From Ensifer sp. Root278 (GTDB lineage: Bacteria; Pseudomonadota; Alphaproteobacteria; Rhizobiales; Rhizobiaceae), in assembly GCF_001429285.1 (NCBI RefSeq), contig NZ_LMJJ01000023.1, forward strand, positions 449,708 through 513,707: 64,000 nt of DNA, given 5' to 3'. This document shows positions 38,225 to 47,505 of the stretch, piece by piece; the first letter of the stretch is position 1; each line of letters opens with the position of its first letter. A program made the translations under genes and the position numbers. Below the pieces are notes generated by a model. It worked only from the letters and a program-made list of their open reading frames with translations. It was not told where the DNA came from and ran no database searches.

Positions 38225-38260
38225 CAAAAGACCGGTCGACGATAGGTCGACCGGTCTTTG
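38225..38260 (-). terminator. Terminator of rho
   Basis: Perfect 14-bp stem (38227-38240 with 38246-38259) and a 5-base loop; the minus strand continues TTTTGTTTT. It is 22 bases past the rho stop codon. Confidence 0.85.
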
Positions 38261-38281
38261 AAATCGGATATCGAACGGGTC

Positions 38282-39547
38282 TTACGTGTTCATCGAGTCG
38301 AAGAAATCGCCATTGTTCTTCGTCTGCTTGAGCTTGTCGATGAGGAACTCGATCGCGTCGGTCGTGCCCATCGGCGCCAGGATGCGGCGGAGCACGAAGA
38401 TCTTCTGCAGATCCTGGCGCGGCACCAGCAGGTCCTCCTTACGCGTGCCGGACTTGAGAATGTCCATCGCCGGGAAGATGCGCTTGTCGGCGACCTTGCG
38501 GTCGAGCACGATTTCCGAGTTGCCGGTGCCCTTGAATTCTTCGAAGATGACTTCGTCCATGCGGCTGCCGGTATCGATCAGCGCGGTCGCGATAATCGTC
38601 AGCGAGCCACCCTCTTCGATGTTACGGGCGGCACCGAAGAAGCGCTTCGGACGCTGCAGCGCATTGGCGTCGACACCACCGGTCAGGACCTTGCCCGATG
38701 ACGGAACAACCGTGTTGTAGGCGCGGCCGAGGCGGGTGATCGAGTCGAGCAGGATGACGACGTCGCGGCCGTGTTCGACAAGACGCTTCGCCTTTTCGAT
38801 CACCATTTCGGCGACCTGGACGTGGCGCGTCGCCGGCTCGTCGAAGGTCGATGAAACGACTTCGCCCTTCACCGAGCGCTGCATGTCCGTCACTTCTTCC
38901 GGACGCTCGTCGATCAGAAGAACGATCAGATAGCATTCCGGATGATTGGCGGTGATCGAGTGCGCGATGTTCTGCAACAGAACCGTCTTGCCGGTGCGCG
39001 GCGGTGCGACGATCAGACCGCGCTGGCCTTTGCCGAGCGGCGCCACCAGATCGATGACGCGGGCGGAGAGATCTTTCGACGTCGGAACCTCGAGTTCCAT
39101 CTTGAAGCGCTCGTTAGGATAGAGCGGCGTCAGGTTGTCGAAGTGAACCTTGTGACGGATCTTTTCCGGATCGTCGAAATTGATGGTGTTGACTTTGAGG
39201 AGAGCGAAGTAGCGCTCGCCTTCTTTCGGTCCGCGGATCGGGCCCTCGACCGTGTCGCCGGTCTTCAGCGAGAAGCGGCGGATCTGGGAAGGCGAGATGT
39301 AGATATCATCAGGGCCGGGAAGGTAGTTTGCATTCGCGGACCGGAGAAAGCCGAACCCATCCTGCAGCACTTCAACAACGCCTTCGCCGATGATTTCGAT
39401 ATCCTGAGCCGCGAGCATCTTGAGGATCGCGAACATCAGCTCCTGCTTGCGCATCGTGCTGGCGTTCTCCACCTCGAGCTCCTCGGCAAAGGCGAGCAGA
39501 TCGGTCGGCGTCTTGTTCTTGAGTTCTTGTAGCTTCATTTCAGCCAT
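38282..39547 (-). CDS. rho: Transcription termination factor Rho
   Basis: A 421-residue hexameric RNA helicase that ends transcription. The N-terminal helical region ([21 protein letters not shown]) and cold-shock-like RNA-binding domain ([22 protein letters not shown]) are followed by the ATPase with Walker A PPRTGKT and Walker [17 protein letters not shown]. Length matches the family. It is separated from hemJ by 194 bases, so it probably has its own promoter. Confidence 0.98.
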   Translation of the reverse strand: MAEMKLQELKNKTPTDLLAFAEELEVENASTMRKQELMFAILKMLAAQDIEIIGEGVVEVLQDGFGFLRSANANYLPGPDDIYISPSQIRRFSLKTGDTVEGPIRGPKEGERYFALLKVNTINFDDPEKIRHKVHFDNLTPLYPNERFKMELEVPTSKDLSARVIDLVAPLGKGQRGLIVAPPRTGKTVLLQNIAHSITANHPECYLIVLLIDERPEEVTDMQRSVKGEVVSSTFDEPATRHVQVAEMVIEKAKRLVEHGRDVVILLDSITRLGRAYNTVVPSSGKVLTGGVDANALQRPKRFFGAARNIEEGGSLTIIATALIDTGSRMDEVIFEEFKGTGNSEIVLDRKVADKRIFPAMDILKSGTRKEDLLVPRQDLQKIFVLRRILAPMGTTDAIEFLIDKLKQTKNNGDFFDSMNT

Positions 39548-39668
39548 GAAGGATCCATGTTTGGTATGGGTAGTGGAGAGATGGCGAGTATTCGTTGGGG
39601 AGCTGCGGCTGGAAGAGGCAGGCTCTTGTCTTTGTCACAAGCCATGAAGAGGAGATGGCAGAAAATAG

Positions 39669-39684
39669 CGATTCACGTGAAACC
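39669..39684. promoter_or_regulatory. Weak parS-like site upstream of rho
   Basis: CGATTCACGTGAAACC, 13 of 16, with the TTCACGTGAA core intact. Intergenic, 1.6 kb from the origin region. Confidence 0.4.
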
Positions 39685-39741
39685 CTGCAAGGGGCTGTCG
39701 CAAATTAGAAACGACTATTGCAAATCACGAATCGATTAAAT

Positions 39742-40284
39742 TCAGAACGGCTTCACCACGACCATGATCACGATGAGAATCATCAGCAGCGTCGGGGCCT
39801 CGTTCATCAGCCGCCAATAGCGCGCATCGTGCTTGTTTTCGTCACGCTGAAATTCGCGAACGCCACGGCTGAAGCGCATGTGGACTGCCGTCAAAAGCAC
39901 CACGAACAGCAGCTTGGCGTGCAGCCACCCGCCGTGGAAGCCATAGACGCTCCAGGCGAGGTAGAGGCCGAGCACCCAGGAGATCATCATCGCCGGGTTC
40001 ATGATCACCTTCAGCAGCCGCATCTCCATCATCTTGAAGGTTTCCGATTGCGCGGAGCCCGGCGCGGCGTCGGTGTGGTAGATGAAAAGGCGCGGCATGT
40101 AGAGCAGGGCTGCCATCCATGACATCACCGCGATGACATGCAACGCCTTGATCCAGAGATAGAAATCATCCGGCCGCCAGACGAAGAGACCGACGAGAAG
40201 CGCCACGAAAGCACCAAGCGCGATCGTTGCCCTGAGCCGCGCCCTGTTGCCGGGCGCTAAGTCGGTCTGCTTCTCGGCCATCAT
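39742..40284 (-). CDS. hemJ: Protoporphyrinogen IX oxidase HemJ
   Basis: A 180-residue membrane protein (formerly UPF0093) converting protoporphyrinogen IX to protoporphyrin IX in heme synthesis. About four to five helices are visible. The conserved [26 protein letters not shown] and LHAKLLFV segments hold the invariant His and Lys residues. It overlaps hemE by 4 bases (two tandem ATG codons at 40284 and 40281), so hemE-hemJ are coupled heme genes. Confidence 0.9.
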   Translation of the reverse strand: MMAEKQTDLAPGNRARLRATIALGAFVALLVGLFVWRPDDFYLWIKALHVIAVMSWMAALLYMPRLFIYHTDAAPGSAQSETFKMMEMRLLKVIMNPAMMISWVLGLYLAWSVYGFHGGWLHAKLLFVVLLTAVHMRFSRGVREFQRDENKHDARYWRLMNEAPTLLMILIVIMVVVKPF

Positions 40285-41312
40285 TGCGCTCCACGAACCC
40301 GCGCAACCAGCGCCGACACGTGATCCGGATCGGCCTGCGGCGTGATGCCATGGCCGAGATTGAAGATCAGCGGCCCATGGCCAAGCGCATCGAGAATACG
40401 ATCGATGCCTTCCTCGAGCGCCATGCCGCCCGCCACGACCCGCATCGGATCGAGATTGCCCTGGACCGGCCCTTCCTTCTGCAGATCCTTCGCAAAGGAA
40501 AGCGGCACGGTCCAGTCAAGGCCGATGGCGTCGGCGCCCGTCGCCTGGCGATAAGTCTTCAACAACTGACCGGCGCCTTTTGCAAAGGCGATAATCTTTG
40601 CATGCGGCCGCTGCGCCCTGACCGAAGCGATCATGCGCTGCACCGGCTTGACCGCGTAACGGGCGAATTCCTCCTCGCCGAGAACGCCGGCCCAGGAATC
40701 GAAGATCTGCACGGCATCGGCGCCGGCATCGATCTGCCGCACGAGATAATCGGCCGAGACATCCGCCAGGAAGGACAGCAGATGATCGAAGGCTTCCGGG
40801 TTGCGGTAGGCGAAAAGGCGGGCAGGGGCCTGGTCCGGCGTCCCGTGTCCGGCGATCATATAGGTCGCAACCGTCCAGGGAGCGCCACAGAAACCGAGCA
40901 GGGTCGTTTCGACGGGAAGTTCAGCGCGCAACCGCGATACCGTCTCAAAGACAGGCTGGAGGTGCTCAGCGATGCCCTCCGGCTTCAGGCGCAAAATACC
41001 GTCGACATCGATCGGATCCATTCGTGGCCCGTGGCCTTCCTCGAAGCGCACATTGCGTTTCAGAGCATCGGGAATGACCAGGATATCGGAGAAGAGGATG
41101 GCAGCGTCGAAAGCGTATCGACGGATCGGCTGCAGCGTCACCTCGACTGCGAGATCGGGTGTGTAACAGAGATCGAGGAAGCTCCCGGCCGTAGCCCGTG
41201 TAGCCCTGTACTCCGGCAGGTAACGGCCTGCCTGGCGCATCAGCCAGATCGGAGGAGGAGACACCGTCTTCCCTGCCAAAACCTCCAGAACCTTTCTGCG
41301 CGTTTCGGTCAC
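40281..41312 (-). CDS. hemE: Uroporphyrinogen decarboxylase
   Basis: A 343-residue enzyme converting uroporphyrinogen III to coproporphyrinogen III. The signature [17 protein letters not shown] is at the N-terminus and [16 protein letters not shown] in the middle. It starts with GTG, with GGGAGAG about 8 bases before. As in other alphaproteobacteria hemE is the left border of the replication origin. Confidence 0.97.
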   Translation of the reverse strand: MTETRRKVLEVLAGKTVSPPPIWLMRQAGRYLPEYRATRATAGSFLDLCYTPDLAVEVTLQPIRRYAFDAAILFSDILVIPDALKRNVRFEEGHGPRMDPIDVDGILRLKPEGIAEHLQPVFETVSRLRAELPVETTLLGFCGAPWTVATYMIAGHGTPDQAPARLFAYRNPEAFDHLLSFLADVSADYLVRQIDAGADAVQIFDSWAGVLGEEEFARYAVKPVQRMIASVRAQRPHAKIIAFAKGAGQLLKTYRQATGADAIGLDWTVPLSFAKDLQKEGPVQGNLDPMRVVAGGMALEEGIDRILDALGHGPLIFNLGHGITPQADPDHVSALVARVRGAQ

Positions 41313-41719
41313 GGATCATCTCTCCCAATATAAAATCAAAGATATTTAGAAGGTTTCTATTTCTTAGAGTCGGTGGGTATCAAGGATTAAAACAAGCCAC
41401 TGACTTGTCCACGGCTGTCGCTCGGGACAACGCGCGATGGGACAGTATCTGGGCAATCTGGAAAAACAGTGCAGAGAGACGAATAAAGGCATTTGGATTC
41501 AGTCGGTTAGCGGAACCACGGATTTGGTCACGCTTGTGGACAAGCGGTTGATACGCGTGACACTTTGTCATCGTCGCGAGTCTTTTCCACATTTGCCCCG
41601 AAACGGTTTCCGCGACAGCGCCAATTGTGAATAAGTCGGCAGTTTTCCACTTGCCTGGGTCGGCGCCCCGTCGTTAGCTGTCTTTCATCCCGGCTTATCA
41701 ACAGCACCAGGAGAATTGC
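41313..41719. other. Chromosomal replication origin (oriC)
   Basis: A 407-base gap between the divergent hemE and ppsR genes. An AT-rich stretch (about 41329-41370) could be the unwinding element. DnaA-box-like 9-mers follow: TTGTCCACG 41405, TTGTCCACA (minus) 41535-41543, TTTTCCACA 41583-41591, TTATTCACA (minus) 41626-41634, TTTTCCACT 41643-41651 and TTATCAACA 41695-41703. The hemE/DUF299 borders match the known origin position in Caulobacter and S. meliloti, and gene direction flips here. Confidence 0.85.
41626..41634 (-). promoter_or_regulatory. Consensus DnaA box
   Basis: TTATTCACA on the minus strand fits TT(A/T)TNCACA exactly. It lies between two further TTTTCCAC-type boxes at 41583 and 41643. 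Confidence 0.75.
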
Positions 41720-42541
41720 GTGGAGAACAAGAAAAACTACTTCCACCTTCACCTGATTTCGGACTCGACGGGCGAGACTCTGATTGCTGCCGGACGCGCC
41801 GCCGCCGCTCAGTTTCAGAGCTCGCATGCGCTGGAGCATGTCTATCCGTTGATCCGCAACCGCAAACAGTTGCTGCAGGTCCTCGACGCCATCGATGGTG
41901 CGCCCGGCATCGTGCTCTATACGATTGTCGACCGCGAACTCGCCGATGTCATCGATCGGCGTTGCCGCGAGATGGGTGTCCCTTGCGTCTCGGTGCTCGA
42001 TCCGATCATCGACCTCTTCCAGTCCTATCTGGGATCGCCGTCGCGCCGCCGTTCGGGCGCCCAGCACGTGATGGATGCGGAGTATTTCGCCCGCATCGAC
42101 GCGCTCAATTTCACGATGGACCATGACGACGGTCAGTTGCCCGCCGATTTCGACGAGGCGGATGTCGTTCTGGTCGGCATCAGCCGGACGTCGAAGACGC
42201 CGACCAGCATCTATCTCGCCAACCGCGGCATCAAGACGGTCAACATCCCGATCGTTCCGGGCGTGCCGCTACCCGAAAGATTGATGGAGGCGACGAAGCC
42301 GCTCGTCGTCGGCCTGATCGCCACGGCCGACCGTATCTCGCAGGTGCGCCAGCACCGGGTGCTCGGAACGACGCAGGGCTTTCACGGCGATCAATATACG
42401 GACAAGGCCTCGATTACCGAGGAACTGAAATATGCCCGGTCGCTTTGCGCCCGCAACAATTGGCCGGTCATCGACGTCACCCGCCGTTCGATCGAGGAAA
42501 CCGCGGCGGCAATCGTTGCCCTGCGTCCGCGTCTGCGCTAG
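41720..42541 (+). CDS. ppsR: Pyruvate, phosphate dikinase / PEP synthase regulatory protein (DUF299)
   Basis: A 273-residue bifunctional kinase/pyrophosphorylase that switches PEP synthase or pyruvate phosphate dikinase off and on by threonine phosphorylation. The N-terminal [14 protein letters not shown] and the P-loop [16 protein letters not shown] (near residue 150) are conserved. GTG start with AGGAG 7 bases before. It is the right-hand border gene of oriC, first in a unit with maf, aroE, coaE and dnaQ. Which of the two dikinases it controls here is not shown. Confidence 0.93.
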   Translation: MENKKNYFHLHLISDSTGETLIAAGRAAAAQFQSSHALEHVYPLIRNRKQLLQVLDAIDGAPGIVLYTIVDRELADVIDRRCREMGVPCVSVLDPIIDLFQSYLGSPSRRRSGAQHVMDAEYFARIDALNFTMDHDDGQLPADFDEADVVLVGISRTSKTPTSIYLANRGIKTVNIPIVPGVPLPERLMEATKPLVVGLIATADRISQVRQHRVLGTTQGFHGDQYTDKASITEELKYARSLCARNNWPVIDVTRRSIEETAAAIVALRPRLR

Positions 42542-42569
42542 ACCCGAATCGAACAATACGGGAACCTGC

Positions 42570-43172
42570 ATGATGAATCTTTCGCTCGTCCTGGCCTCGG
42601 CAAGCCCGTTTCGACGTGCGCTCCTGGAAAATGCCGGCCTCGTTTTCGAGGCGAAGGCAGCCAAGATCGATGAACGTGCGCTGGAAAAGCCACTCGAAGA
42701 AGCCGGTGTGGCACCCGAAACTGTAGCGCTCGCGCTGGCGGAGGCAAAGGCGCGCGACGTCGCCGGCCATTTCGGCGACGCGTTGGTGATCGGCTCCGAC
42801 CAGACCATGTCTCTGGAAGCACGGGTCTATCATAAGCCGAAGGACATGGCGGAAGCGGCTCAGCATTTGCTGTCTCTGTCCGGAAAGACCCATCGCCTGA
42901 ACAGCGCCATCGTGCTTTTGCGCGGTGAAGAGGTTGTCTGGCGGCACGTTTCTTCCGCCCACATGACGGTGCGGCCGCTGACGGCAGGTTTCGTCGATCG
43001 CCACTTGCAGCGTGTTGGCGAAAAGGCGCTTTCGAGCGTCGGCGCCTATCAGCTGGAGGGCGAGGGGATCCAGCTGTTCGAAAAGATCGAAGGCGACTAC
43101 TTCACCATCCTCGGTCTTCCGATGCTGCCGCTGCTCGCCAAACTTCGTGAACTGGGAACGATCGATGCGTGA
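42570..43172 (+). CDS. Maf/YceF-family nucleotide pyrophosphatase
   Basis: A 200-residue house-cleaning hydrolase that removes modified or non-canonical nucleoside triphosphates. It has [15 protein letters not shown] at the start, IGSDQTM instead of the dTTPase-type GADT motif (closer to the m7GTP-specific YceF branch), and [18 protein letters not shown] near the C-terminus. Two adjacent ATG codons (42570, 42573) compete as start. It overlaps aroE by 8 bases. Confidence 0.88.
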   Translation: MMNLSLVLASASPFRRALLENAGLVFEAKAAKIDERALEKPLEEAGVAPETVALALAEAKARDVAGHFGDALVIGSDQTMSLEARVYHKPKDMAEAAQHLLSLSGKTHRLNSAIVLLRGEEVVWRHVSSAHMTVRPLTAGFVDRHLQRVGEKALSSVGAYQLEGEGIQLFEKIEGDYFTILGLPMLPLLAKLRELGTIDA

Positions 43173-44022
43173 TTCACGTGAAACATTTGTTAACCACGCC
43201 TTCGTCACCGGCTATCCGATCAAGCACTCCCGGTCGCCTCTGATCCATGGTTATTGGCTGAATGAGCTCGGTCTACCCGGCAGCTATCGCGCGCACGAGG
43301 TCAGGCCGGAAGATTTTTCCGCTTTCATCGAAAGCCTCAAGGACGGAACGTCCGGCTTCTGTGGCGGCAATGTCACCATCCCGCACAAGGAGCTCGCCTG
43401 TCGCCTGGCGGATCGGCCGGATGAGCTGAGCCAGGAGCTCGGCGCCGCCAACACGCTTTGGCTCAGGGATGGAGAGGTGCACGCCACCAACACCGATGGC
43501 CGCGGCTTCGTTGCCAATCTCGATGAGCGGGCGGCTGGCTGGGACAAGACGTCGACCGCAGTCATCCTCGGCGCAGGCGGCGCCAGCCGTGCGATCATTC
43601 AGGCCGTCCGTGATCGCGGCATCAAGACGATCCACGTCATCAATCGGACGGTCGAGCGGGCGAAGGAACTCGCCGATCGTTTCGGTCCGGCGGTCGAAGC
43701 GCATCCGATGGGCGCGCTCAAAGACGTGATGGCGGGTGCCGGCCTGTTCATCAACACCACGTCACTAGGCATGGATGGCAGCGAAGCGCCCTCGCTCGAT
43801 TTCGGCGTCATGGCTTCCAGCGCCGTCGTCACGGACATTGTCTATGTTCCCCTGAAGACGCCGATCCTTGCGCAGGCAGAGGCGCAAGGTTTTGCGATCG
43901 TCGACGGTTTGGGCATGCTCCTGCACCAGGCCGTGCCCGGCTTCGAGCTCTGGTTCGGCTGTCGGCCGACGGTCGACGCCACGCTTCGACAACGCATCAT
44001 CGATGACATGGAAAGACACTGA
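43165..44022 (+). CDS. aroE: Shikimate dehydrogenase
   Basis: A 285-residue NADPH enzyme reducing 3-dehydroshikimate to shikimate in aromatic amino acid synthesis. Substrate residues are in [11 protein letters not shown], the catalytic Lys in [10 protein letters not shown] and the Asp in [11 protein letters not shown]; the NADP loop is GAGGASRAI. The first codons (MRDSRET) form a parS site and overlap the end of maf by 8 bases. The stop overlaps the coaE start (TGATG). Confidence 0.96.
   Translation: MRDSRETFVNHAFVTGYPIKHSRSPLIHGYWLNELGLPGSYRAHEVRPEDFSAFIESLKDGTSGFCGGNVTIPHKELACRLADRPDELSQELGAANTLWLRDGEVHATNTDGRGFVANLDERAAGWDKTSTAVILGAGGASRAIIQAVRDRGIKTIHVINRTVERAKELADRFGPAVEAHPMGALKDVMAGAGLFINTTSLGMDGSEAPSLDFGVMASSAVVTDIVYVPLKTPILAQAEAQGFAIVDGLGMLLHQAVPGFELWFGCRPTVDATLRQRIIDDMERH
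43170..43185. promoter_or_regulatory. parS site at the start of aroE
   Basis: TGATTCACGTGAAACA, 15 of 16. It lies over codons 2-7 of aroE and the stop codon of maf, on the other side of oriC from parAB, about 1.5 kb from the origin. Confidence 0.8.
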
Positions 44023-44624
44023 TGATTGTCCTTGGGCTCACGGGATCGATCGCCATGGGCAAGTCGACGACGGCCCAGATGTTCCGTGATTTCGGCGTTC
44101 CGGTGAACGATGCCGACGAGGTCGTGCACCAACTTTATCGCGGCGAGGCGGTTGCAGCGGTTGAAGCGGCTTTTCCCGGAACGACGAAAGACGGCGAGAT
44201 TGACCGAGCCGAACTGTCGCGCCAGCTCATGGAGGCGCCGGGACGGCTGTCCGAACTCGAGGCGATCGTACATCCGCTCGTGCGCAAGAAGGAACAGGAA
44301 TTCCTTGCAAAGTACGCGGCCACGGCTGCGCCTTTTGTCGTCCTGGATATCCCGCTGCTGTTTGAAACGGAAGCGGAAAAACGGGTCGACCGCGTCGTCG
44401 TGGTGACCTGCTCGGCCGAGCTCCAGCGCGAAAGGGCGCTGAAGCGCCCGGGAATGACAGAGGAAAAACTCGCAATGATCCTTGCGCGGCAGGTGCCGGA
44501 CAGCGAAAAGCGTAAACGCGCCGACTACATCATCGATACCAGCGACAGTTTCGACGTCACCCGCGGCCAGGTGAAGGCCGTCGTCGACGAACTCGCAGCC
44601 AGAAACGGAGACGCGGATGCGTGA
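44022..44624 (+). CDS. coaE: Dephospho-CoA kinase
   Basis: A 200-residue P-loop kinase for the last step of coenzyme A synthesis. Walker A is [22 protein letters not shown] and [10 protein letters not shown] are typical, and [11 protein letters not shown] holds the second motif. Start and stop overlap aroE (1 base) and dnaQ (8 bases), so translation is probably coupled. Confidence 0.96.
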   Translation: MIVLGLTGSIAMGKSTTAQMFRDFGVPVNDADEVVHQLYRGEAVAAVEAAFPGTTKDGEIDRAELSRQLMEAPGRLSELEAIVHPLVRKKEQEFLAKYAATAAPFVVLDIPLLFETEAEKRVDRVVVVTCSAELQRERALKRPGMTEEKLAMILARQVPDSEKRKRADYIIDTSDSFDVTRGQVKAVVDELAARNGDADA

Positions 44625-45321
44625 GATCATCTTCGATACGGAAACGACGGGCCTCGACAATCGCGAGGACCGGGTGATCGAAATCGGCGGTGTCGAACTC
44701 GAGAACCAGTTTCCGACCGGCCGCACGCTGCATATCTTCATCAATCCCGGCAGCCGCAAGGTTCATCCGGATGCGCTCGCCATCCACGGGATCAGCGACG
44801 ACTTCCTGAAGGACAAGCCGCCCTTCGCCGATGTCGTCGATGAGATCCTAGATTTCTTCGGTGATGCGCGTTGGGTCGCCCACAACGCCACCTTCGACAT
44901 GGGCTTCGTCAACGCCGAGTTCGCGCGTCTGGGACTGCCGCCGATCGCCATCGATCGGGTGACGGACACATTGGCGCTTGCTCGCCGCAAGCATCCGATG
45001 GGGCCGAACTCGCTCGATGCGCTTTGCCGTCGTTACGGCATCGACAATTCGCACCGCGCGAAACACGGCGCTCTTCTCGACTCCGAACTGCTCGCCGAAG
45101 TCTATATTGAGATGATCGGTGGTCGTCAGGCAGCGCTCGGCCTTGTCTCGACGAAATCGGCGGGGCAGTCGATCGAGCTCGATGATGTGCCGATCGTCAT
45201 CGGCCAGCGTCCGCGTCCGCTGCCGAGCCGGCTGTCGGAGGACGAACTTGCGGCTCACGCTGCGCTGATTGCCAAGATCGGCTCCAAGGCGATCTGGGCA
45301 AAATACGATCCCCAGGAATAA
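44617..45321 (+). CDS. dnaQ: DNA polymerase III epsilon subunit (proofreading exonuclease)
   Basis: A 234-residue 3'-5' exonuclease of the replicative polymerase. Exo I is FDTETTG, Exo [11 protein letters not shown], Exo [20 protein letters not shown] with the catalytic acidic residues and His present. A C-terminal tail for polymerase binding follows. It ends the maf-aroE-coaE-dnaQ chain and is followed by a terminator. Confidence 0.96.
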   Translation: MREIIFDTETTGLDNREDRVIEIGGVELENQFPTGRTLHIFINPGSRKVHPDALAIHGISDDFLKDKPPFADVVDEILDFFGDARWVAHNATFDMGFVNAEFARLGLPPIAIDRVTDTLALARRKHPMGPNSLDALCRRYGIDNSHRAKHGALLDSELLAEVYIEMIGGRQAALGLVSTKSAGQSIELDDVPIVIGQRPRPLPSRLSEDELAAHAALIAKIGSKAIWAKYDPQE

Positions 45322-45330
45322 TCAGGCATC

Positions 45331-45360
45331 AAAAAAGCCCGGCGTGAGCCGGGCTTCATT
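45331..45360. terminator. Bidirectional terminator between dnaQ and secB
   Basis: A 9-bp stem AAGCCCGGC (45335-45343) with 45348-45356. The minus strand ends in six T residues, so it is strongest for secB; the plus side has a broken T run. Confidence 0.8.
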
Positions 45361-45382
45361 GTTTCAGCGTTCTGATTTTCGA

Positions 45383-45886
45383 TCAGTTCGCGGTTTCGTT
45401 CGAGTTCGAAACCTGAGCACGGACCTTTTCTTCTGCCATGCGCTGCGCGAACATCTGCGCGAAGTCGATCGGGTCGATCATCAGCGGCGGGAAGCCACCG
45501 TTGCGGGTCGCGTCGGCAACGATCTGGCGCGCGAACGGGAACAGCAGGCGCGGGCACTCGATGAAGAGCAGCGGCAGCATGTGCTCCTGCGGGAAGCCTG
45601 CAACGCGGAAGACGCCGCCATAGGCGAGCTCGACATTGAAGAGAACACGGTCGCCGTCCTTGGCTTCGGCGTTCAGTGACAGAACGACGTCGAAATCGTT
45701 CTCTGCGAGCGGATTGGCGTTGACATTGACGTTGATGTTGATCGACGGCGCCTTGTCACGAGCCTGCAGCGAACGCGGAGCGCCCGGGTTTTCGAAGGAA
45801 AGGTCCTTGATATACTGGGCGAGGATGTTCAGCGACGGGCTCTGCTGCGCGCTGCCGTTGCCGTTGGATGCGGTATCAGTCGTCAT
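45383..45886 (-). CDS. secB: Protein-export chaperone SecB
   Basis: A 167-residue tetrameric chaperone that keeps exported proteins unfolded and hands them to SecA. The core [19 protein letters not shown] and the [19 protein letters not shown] segment are characteristic. An N-terminal Gln/Asn/Ser-rich stretch and a charged tail flank it. GAGGAA precedes the ATG. It faces dnaQ. Confidence 0.95.
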   Translation of the reverse strand: MTTDTASNGNGSAQQSPSLNILAQYIKDLSFENPGAPRSLQARDKAPSININVNVNANPLAENDFDVVLSLNAEAKDGDRVLFNVELAYGGVFRVAGFPQEHMLPLLFIECPRLLFPFARQIVADATRNGGFPPLMIDPIDFAQMFAQRMAEEKVRAQVSNSNETAN

Positions 45887-46068
45887 AAGGGTTCCTCGAC
45901 ATCAATTCGGTGAGGCCATCTAGCATTTCGGCCTAGGGCTTACAACCCTGCGGACCCGGCGCTTTCAGGCGGATGCGCGTACCTTTGCTCCAAAGCGCCA
46001 AGCCGAGATTATGCTCCGGAATGTGGGCGACAGAGTGCCGGATGCGCATTCCGCCAAACGCTCCTCGT

Positions 46069-46578
46069 CTAGGGGCGATCGCGGTCCCCACCTTGCGGCG
46101 GATCATCGTCGTCCTTCCGCGAAAATTCGCCTTCGTTAAGGTCGATGACGCGCGTCGAGGGTCGTGGCTGCCGCGGGTCGTCTTGTGGGTACCAGTTCGT
46201 CCCGGATGCCGCCGTCACGATCGCCATCCTCTTGCGCAGATAGGCCGCCACCGCGTTGCGGACAAAGGGCAGAAACAGGAGGAGACCGATCACGTCGCTG
46301 ACGAAGCCCGGTACGACGAGCAGGATCGCCGCAACGAACAGCAAGGCGCCGCCGATCACCTCCCGGCCCGGGTCACTGCCGGTGCGAGTGGCATCCTGCA
46401 TCCTGCGGATGACGGTAAATCCCTGGACTCGGAGCAGGATCACACCCACAAATGCGCTTGCAAGCACCAGAAGCAGCGTCATCCAAAGTCCGATCTCTCG
46501 GCCGACGACGACGAAACCGGCGATCTCGGCGAGCGGGAGCCCGAAGATGACAAGGGGAATAAGCAATGAGCGCATCAA
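46069..46578 (-). CDS. FxsA-family membrane protein
   Basis: A 169-residue membrane protein with about three to four helices: LIPLVIFGLPLAEIAGFVVV, LWMTLLLVLASAFVGVILL and the pair around LVVPGFVSDVIGLLLFLPFV. E. coli FxsA overproduction relieves phage T7 exclusion by the F plasmid; the natural role is unknown. The C-terminal third is hydrophilic, ending Asp/Pro-rich. It is divergent from the Tim44-like gene and follows secB on the same strand with a 182-base gap. Confidence 0.85.
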   Translation of the reverse strand: MMRSLLIPLVIFGLPLAEIAGFVVVGREIGLWMTLLLVLASAFVGVILLRVQGFTVIRRMQDATRTGSDPGREVIGGALLFVAAILLVVPGFVSDVIGLLLFLPFVRNAVAAYLRKRMAIVTAASGTNWYPQDDPRQPRPSTRVIDLNEGEFSRKDDDDPPQGGDRDRP

Positions 46579-46639
46579 TCTGCCCGAAAATGAAACCTGG
46601 TGTTCTCTTAAATCGTCTCCGACTTAAGAGCAAAACATG

Positions 46640-46700
46640 CAGCAACTCTAAAGCGCCACAGCGACCTTTGTGCGTCTTAAAAGACGTTCGGTGCTGTAAG
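46640..46700. repeat. Palindromic intergenic repeat of rhizobial type
   Basis: Nested hairpin: outer stem ACAGC (46658-46662) with GCTGT (46693-46697), inner CGTCTT (46673-46678) with AAGACG (46681-46686). It resembles a repeat found many times in Rhizobiaceae genomes (from memory). A separate inverted repeat CTCTTAA/TTAAGAG lies at 46605-46630. Both are between the divergent fxsA-like and Tim44-like genes. Confidence 0.55.
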
Positions 46701-46785
46701 GGTGCGACATCGCCATTTGAATGATCTATTCTTGCGGACTATATGGAATAGCCACGAGAAATTCTAACAGCGGTTCCGGGTGGAA

Positions 46786-47490
46786 ATGGGCTCTTTTGAC
46801 TTTATCACGTTTTTTTTCCTGATCGCCGCGGTGGTCATCTTCCTGCAACTGCGCAGCGTTTTGGGCCGCCGGACAGGAAGCGAACGGCCGCCATTCGATC
46901 CCTATTCGCCGCGTGACATGAGCCAGGGGCCGGAAAACGGCGACAAGGGCAAGGTCGTGCAATTGCCGCGACGCGAGAGCGCGGAAGAAGAAGCGGGTCG
47001 TTACGAATCGATCGATGCCTTCGCCAAGGCTGGCACAACGTTGAACACCCAGCTTCGGGCGCTGAGCGACGCTGATCCGAGCTTCGATCCCAAGGAATTC
47101 GTCAACGGCGCCAAGATGGCCTACGAGATGATCGTCATGGCCTTTGCTGACGGTGACCGCAAGACGCTGAAGAACCTGTTGTCCCGCGAGGTCTATGAAG
47201 GCTTCGACGCGGCGATCACCGACCGCGAGCGCAAGGGCGAAGTCGTCAAGTCCACCTTCGTCGGCATTGACAAGGCCGACATCATTCACGCCGAAGTGAA
47301 GGACAGCGAAGAGAACATCACGGTCCGTATCGTCAGCCAGCTGATTTCGGCGACCTATGACAAGCAGGGTGGCCTGATCGACGGCGACGCCGAGTCGGTT
47401 GCCGAGGTCAACGATCTCTGGACCTTTGCGCGCGACATCCGTTCGCGGGATCCGAACTGGAAGCTGATCGCCACCGAATCCGAAAATTGA
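46786..47490 (+). CDS. Tim44/TimA-family membrane-anchored protein
   Basis: A 234-residue protein with one N-terminal membrane helix (FDFITFFFLIAAVVIFLQL), a basic Pro-rich linker, and from about residue 85 a Tim44-like domain (SFDPKEFVNGAKMAYEMIVMAFADGDRKTLKNLLS). In mitochondria this domain recruits Hsp70 to the import channel; in Caulobacter TimA is a membrane protein of uncertain role. ATG 46786 is used; a GTG 6 bases earlier is possible. It is 15 bases before mltA. Confidence 0.88.
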   Translation: MGSFDFITFFFLIAAVVIFLQLRSVLGRRTGSERPPFDPYSPRDMSQGPENGDKGKVVQLPRRESAEEEAGRYESIDAFAKAGTTLNTQLRALSDADPSFDPKEFVNGAKMAYEMIVMAFADGDRKTLKNLLSREVYEGFDAAITDRERKGEVVKSTFVGIDKADIIHAEVKDSEENITVRIVSQLISATYDKQGGLIDGDAESVAEVNDLWTFARDIRSRDPNWKLIATESEN

Positions 47491-47505
47491 GCGGCCGTGG
47501 TGACG

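Larger units (their letters stand above)
37906..38281. other. 376-base gap between mnmE and rho
   Basis: No convincing gene in either direction. It holds the strong parS site at 38113-38128 and the rho terminator at 38225-38260. The mnmE promoter probably lies in its left part. Open frames here have no ribosome site or recognisable product. Confidence 0.6.

Noticed and set aside
37742-38245. 167-codon frame between mnmE and rho
   Set aside because: It starts inside mnmE on the other strand, has no ribosome site or family likeness and crosses a parS site and terminator.
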